From an uncultured Clostridium sp. (GTDB lineage Bacteria; Bacillota; Clostridia; Clostridiales; Clostridiaceae), in contig NZ_CAMQZG010000010.1 in assembly GCF_947039605.1 (NCBI RefSeq), positions 1 to 64,000 of the forward strand: a stretch of 64,000 bases of DNA, in the 5' to 3' direction. The notes under the pieces were generated by a model. That model made no database searches. It was not told the DNA's origin and saw only the letters and a list, made by a program, of their open reading frames with translations. Positions 61,872 through 64,000 of the stretch are shown here, piece after piece. The position numbers were made by a program, and so were the translations under genes. How positions within the stretch are numbered: position 1 is the first letter of the stretch; every line of letters begins with the position of its first letter.

Positions 61872-62711
61872 CTAATAATCTTCCACAAAGAAGAATCCAC
61901 CTGCATTTTTACCCGAATGAATTCCAACAGCACATCCTACTGTTGTTTCAATATATTCTATATCATTATTTTCAAGATATTCTCTTAATGAATCAGCTAT
62001 CTCTTCACCTAAATAGTTAATAAGTATAACTGGCTCGCCTTCTTTTCTTTTAGTTTCTTCAAAGCTTTTTATAATTTCTTTTATAGCTTTTTTAGAACCT
62101 CTTACCTTATTTTTAACATCCATCTCTCCATCTTTAATTTCTAAAATAAGCTTTATTCCTAAAGCACCTACAATTAAAGCTTTGCTTCTTGATAATCTGC
62201 CACCTCTAACAAGGTTATCAAGACTTAAAAAGAATAAATCACTTCTCAATTTACTTCTGTATATTAAAACTTCTTTCTCTATCTCATGAATCGTACTACC
62301 TTCCTCAGCCATTTTAGCTGCTTTTAAAACAAGCATACCTAGTCCACTTGTTATAGTTAAAGCATCTATTATAACTAAATCATCTTCGTTAAATTCATTT
62401 TTAGCTATTAATGCTGACTGGTATGTCCCACTCATTTTTGATGACATATGTATAGCTACAATTTTATAACCTTCACTTATATACTTTGAATAACACTCTT
62501 CAAATCTAAGTGGTGTTATTTGAGCTGTTGTAGGAAGAACATCATCTCTCTCTATTCTTTCCATCATCTCATCTCTAGTTATTTCTATATCTTCTAAATA
62601 ACTATCTTCTCCAAAGTTGATTAAAACAGGCATAACCTCTATATTATACTTTTCGATATACTCTTTCGGCAAATCACAAGTACTGTCTGTTATTATTTTT
62701 ATTTTATTCAT
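61872..62711 (-). CDS. DegV family fatty acid-binding protein
   Basis: 279 residues from ATG (MNKIKIITDSTCDLP), downstream of GGGGGA; a TTG frame to 62723 overlaps that site. DegV hallmarks: TDSTCDLP (residues about 8-15), VLPTTAQITP, the SSKMSGTYQSA loop, RGGRLSRSKALIVG, and a C-terminal GCAVGIHSGKNAGGFFF motif. DegV/FakB proteins hold a fatty acid, and some present it to a FakA kinase for phospholipid synthesis. Whether this is a FakB cannot be read from sequence. Confidence 0.9.
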   Translation of the reverse strand: MNKIKIITDSTCDLPKEYIEKYNIEVMPVLINFGEDSYLEDIEITRDEMMERIERDDVLPTTAQITPLRFEECYSKYISEGYKIVAIHMSSKMSGTYQSALIAKNEFNEDDLVIIDALTITSGLGMLVLKAAKMAEEGSTIHEIEKEVLIYRSKLRSDLFFLSLDNLVRGGRLSRSKALIVGALGIKLILEIKDGEMDVKNKVRGSKKAIKEIIKSFEETKRKEGEPVILINYLGEEIADSLREYLENNDIEYIETTVGCAVGIHSGKNAGGFFFVEDY

Positions 62712-62730
62712 TCTATTAATCAATCCCCCA

Positions 62731-63192
62731 CTACTTCATTCTTGGAAATCCTATTTGTCTTAGTGCTTCATACGCAACTATTGAAACTGTATTAGATAAA
62801 TTAAGACTTCTCTCTGTAGTGTTTATCATAGGTATTCTTATCCCCATTAACTGATCACGTACTTCCTTTGGAACTCCAGCTGACTCTTTACCAAACATGA
62901 TAAAATCACCTTCTTGGTACTCCGCGTCTGAATGGAATCTATCAGAATGAGTTGATGATATAAATATCCTTTGATCCCCATACTTTGCCATAAAGTCTTC
63001 ATAACTCTCATGTACTTCTAAATTAAGCTGTGGCCAATAATCTAGCCCTGCTCTTTTAATTTGCTTGTCATCTAATTTAAACCCAAGTGGTTTTATTAAA
63101 TGTAGCTTTGAATTTGTTAAGACACATGTTCTTCCTATATTCCCTGTATTTTGTGGTATTTCTGGTTGATATAAAACTATGTTAAGATTCAT
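62731..63192 (-). CDS. trmL: tRNA (cytidine(34)-2'-O)-methyltransferase TrmL
   Basis: 153 residues from ATG (MNLNIVLYQPEIPQNTGNIG), 8 bases after AGGAGG. SPOUT fold with QPEIPQNTGNIGRTC (Asn/Arg, motif 1), MFGKESAGVPKE (motif 2) and IPMINTTERSLNLSNTVSI (motif 3, knot). It methylates the wobble nucleotide of tRNA-Leu with SAM. Precedes degV by about 20 bp, probably one operon. Confidence 0.93.
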   Translation of the reverse strand: MNLNIVLYQPEIPQNTGNIGRTCVLTNSKLHLIKPLGFKLDDKQIKRAGLDYWPQLNLEVHESYEDFMAKYGDQRIFISSTHSDRFHSDAEYQEGDFIMFGKESAGVPKEVRDQLMGIRIPMINTTERSLNLSNTVSIVAYEALRQIGFPRMK

Positions 63193-63330
63193 TATCAATA
63201 CCTCCTATTTAAATTTTGTCTATATTTTATAATATTATCTTGACCATTAAAAATCAAGATAGTATACATAATTTGTAATTCTATTTAGAGATTTAATAAA
63301 TCTCCTAACTATAAATTATATCACTTTCTA

Positions 63331-64000
63331 CTATTTATTAAAAATAAATTTTTCTACCACTTTTGCAACACCATTATTATCATTTGTATCAGTTATATAA
63401 TCCGATACATCTTTTACTGCTTGTGTACCATTTTTCATAGCAACTCCAAGCCCTGCATACTTAATCATTGAAATATCATTTCCATTATCACCTATGCATA
63501 TTATCTCTTCTTGTTTAATCCCATAATGTTCACCTAAAATTCTAACTGCTCTACCTTTAGATACACCTTTACTGTTAATTTCTAAACAATATTTTCCTGA
63601 ATATGTTGTTTCAAACATATTAGTTGTATCTAATTCTCCCTGTAGCTTTTTAAGTTTTTCTCTACTTGGATCTAACATTATACACTTTCCAAATATCTCT
63701 GTCTTTTCATCAAATAAAGATGTCCATGCACTTTTTTCTTTTAAATAAATACTCTGTATTTTATACTTTTCTGGTACGTTTCTATTGAAGAAAATATTAT
63801 TTACAAACATTCTAAATTTAGAATTTAAATAAATTTTCCCAAGTGCATGAAAATTAGGTACTGTTTTATATTTTCTAGATATTTCTAATATCTTTTGGCA
63901 CTGTTCTTTTTCTAGTGCTTCTTTAAAAATTAAAACTTCCCCATCCTCATCCATAACTATCGCACCATTATTCGCTATTGCAGCAGATTTTATTCCAATC
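63331..64000 (-). CDS. HAD-IIB (Cof-type) phosphatase, 5' end outside the window
   Basis: The reading frame is open through base 64000 on the minus strand (ending IGIKSAAIANNGAIVMDEDG before the first internal Met at 63954), so the gene begins to the right of the window. C-terminal part of a HAD type IIB phosphatase: the cap domain, then the Lys-region GVSKGRAVRILGEHYGIKQE and the metal-binding IGDNGNDISMIKYAGLGVAM. The catalytic DxDGT motif must lie in the missing part. Cof-like enzymes dephosphorylate sugar phosphates and cofactors. Confidence 0.85.
   Translation of the reverse strand, partial: IGIKSAAIANNGAIVMDEDGEVLIFKEALEKEQCQKILEISRKYKTVPNFHALGKIYLNSKFRMFVNNIFFNRNVPEKYKIQSIYLKEKSAWTSLFDEKTEIFGKCIMLDPSREKLKKLQGELDTTNMFETTYSGKYCLEINSKGVSKGRAVRILGEHYGIKQEEIICIGDNGNDISMIKYAGLGVAMKNGTQAVKDVSDYITDTNDNNGVAKVVEKFIFNK

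Overview
The window is a low-GC chromosomal segment from an anaerobic, spore-former-like Firmicute of class Clostridia, either Clostridium in the wide sense or a Peptostreptococcaceae relative. The evidence is the very AT-rich intergenic DNA, strong AGGAGG-type ribosome binding sites with many TTG and GTG starts, the gene order rpoN-cggR-gap-pgk-tpiA-gpmI-eno-secG-rnr-smpB, a tmRNA tag reading AEDNFALAA, a Trp T-box, and preQ1-like and cobalamin riboswitches. I cannot name the species from the sequence alone. No tRNA, rRNA, CRISPR array or prophage is visible.

Layout. 1-2500: a possible IS200/IS605-type element end abutting a tandemly duplicated small membrane-gene unit, a PH-domain protein, and queT behind a preQ1-type leader. 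2534-8706: a flotillin-like SPFH protein, then a four-gene surface O-acylation cassette (SGNH, DUF4358 lipoprotein, MBOAT, DHHW). 8753-19660: single genes, including a degenerate SDR, a cis-prenyltransferase/CrtI-like pair, a GreA-family factor, a Cys-type sulfatase, a glycosyltransferase with a divergent TetR regulator, and a cysteine desulfidase. 19918-24147: an ECF transporter operon and a 1-phosphofructokinase. 24206-25984: a gene graveyard with remnants of three or four genes, including an oppD/oppF deletion fusion. 25985-29652: a MazG-like pyrophosphohydrolase, a GIY-YIG/DUF2075 nuclease-helicase, DUF2500 and a Dus enzyme.

29821-31014 is the most unusual part. The ssrA (tmRNA) gene on the minus strand is split in its T-loop by a group I intron of about 339 nt, and a free-standing LAGLIDADG endonuclease gene converges on its 3' end. 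The P1 helix (U-G wobble exactly at the 5' junction), the terminal omega-G and a restored 7-nt T-loop all fix the same splice sites. The tmRNA partner smpB, with rnr and secG, lies at 36.9-40.2 kb, separated from ssrA by dtpT, hxlR, xpt and mprF.

36922-53583 is a minus-strand core block: rpoN, cggR, gap, pgk, tpiA, gpmI, dut, a T-box-controlled tryptophan transporter, eno, secG, rnr and smpB. cggR carries two GGGAC half-sites exactly 20 bp apart downstream of its promoter, as expected for CggR autoregulation. 53785-61790 is a B12 salvage island (cobQ, btuFCD, cobU, cobS, cobC, cblT, cblS) under an adenosylcobalamin riboswitch. It combines corrinoid import, late nucleotide-loop assembly and alpha-ribazole uptake and phosphorylation. 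The window ends with degV, trmL and a HAD phosphatase that runs off the right edge.

Several starts were moved inward from the longest reading frame because the ribosome binding site lies inside the longer frame. These are stated gene by gene.
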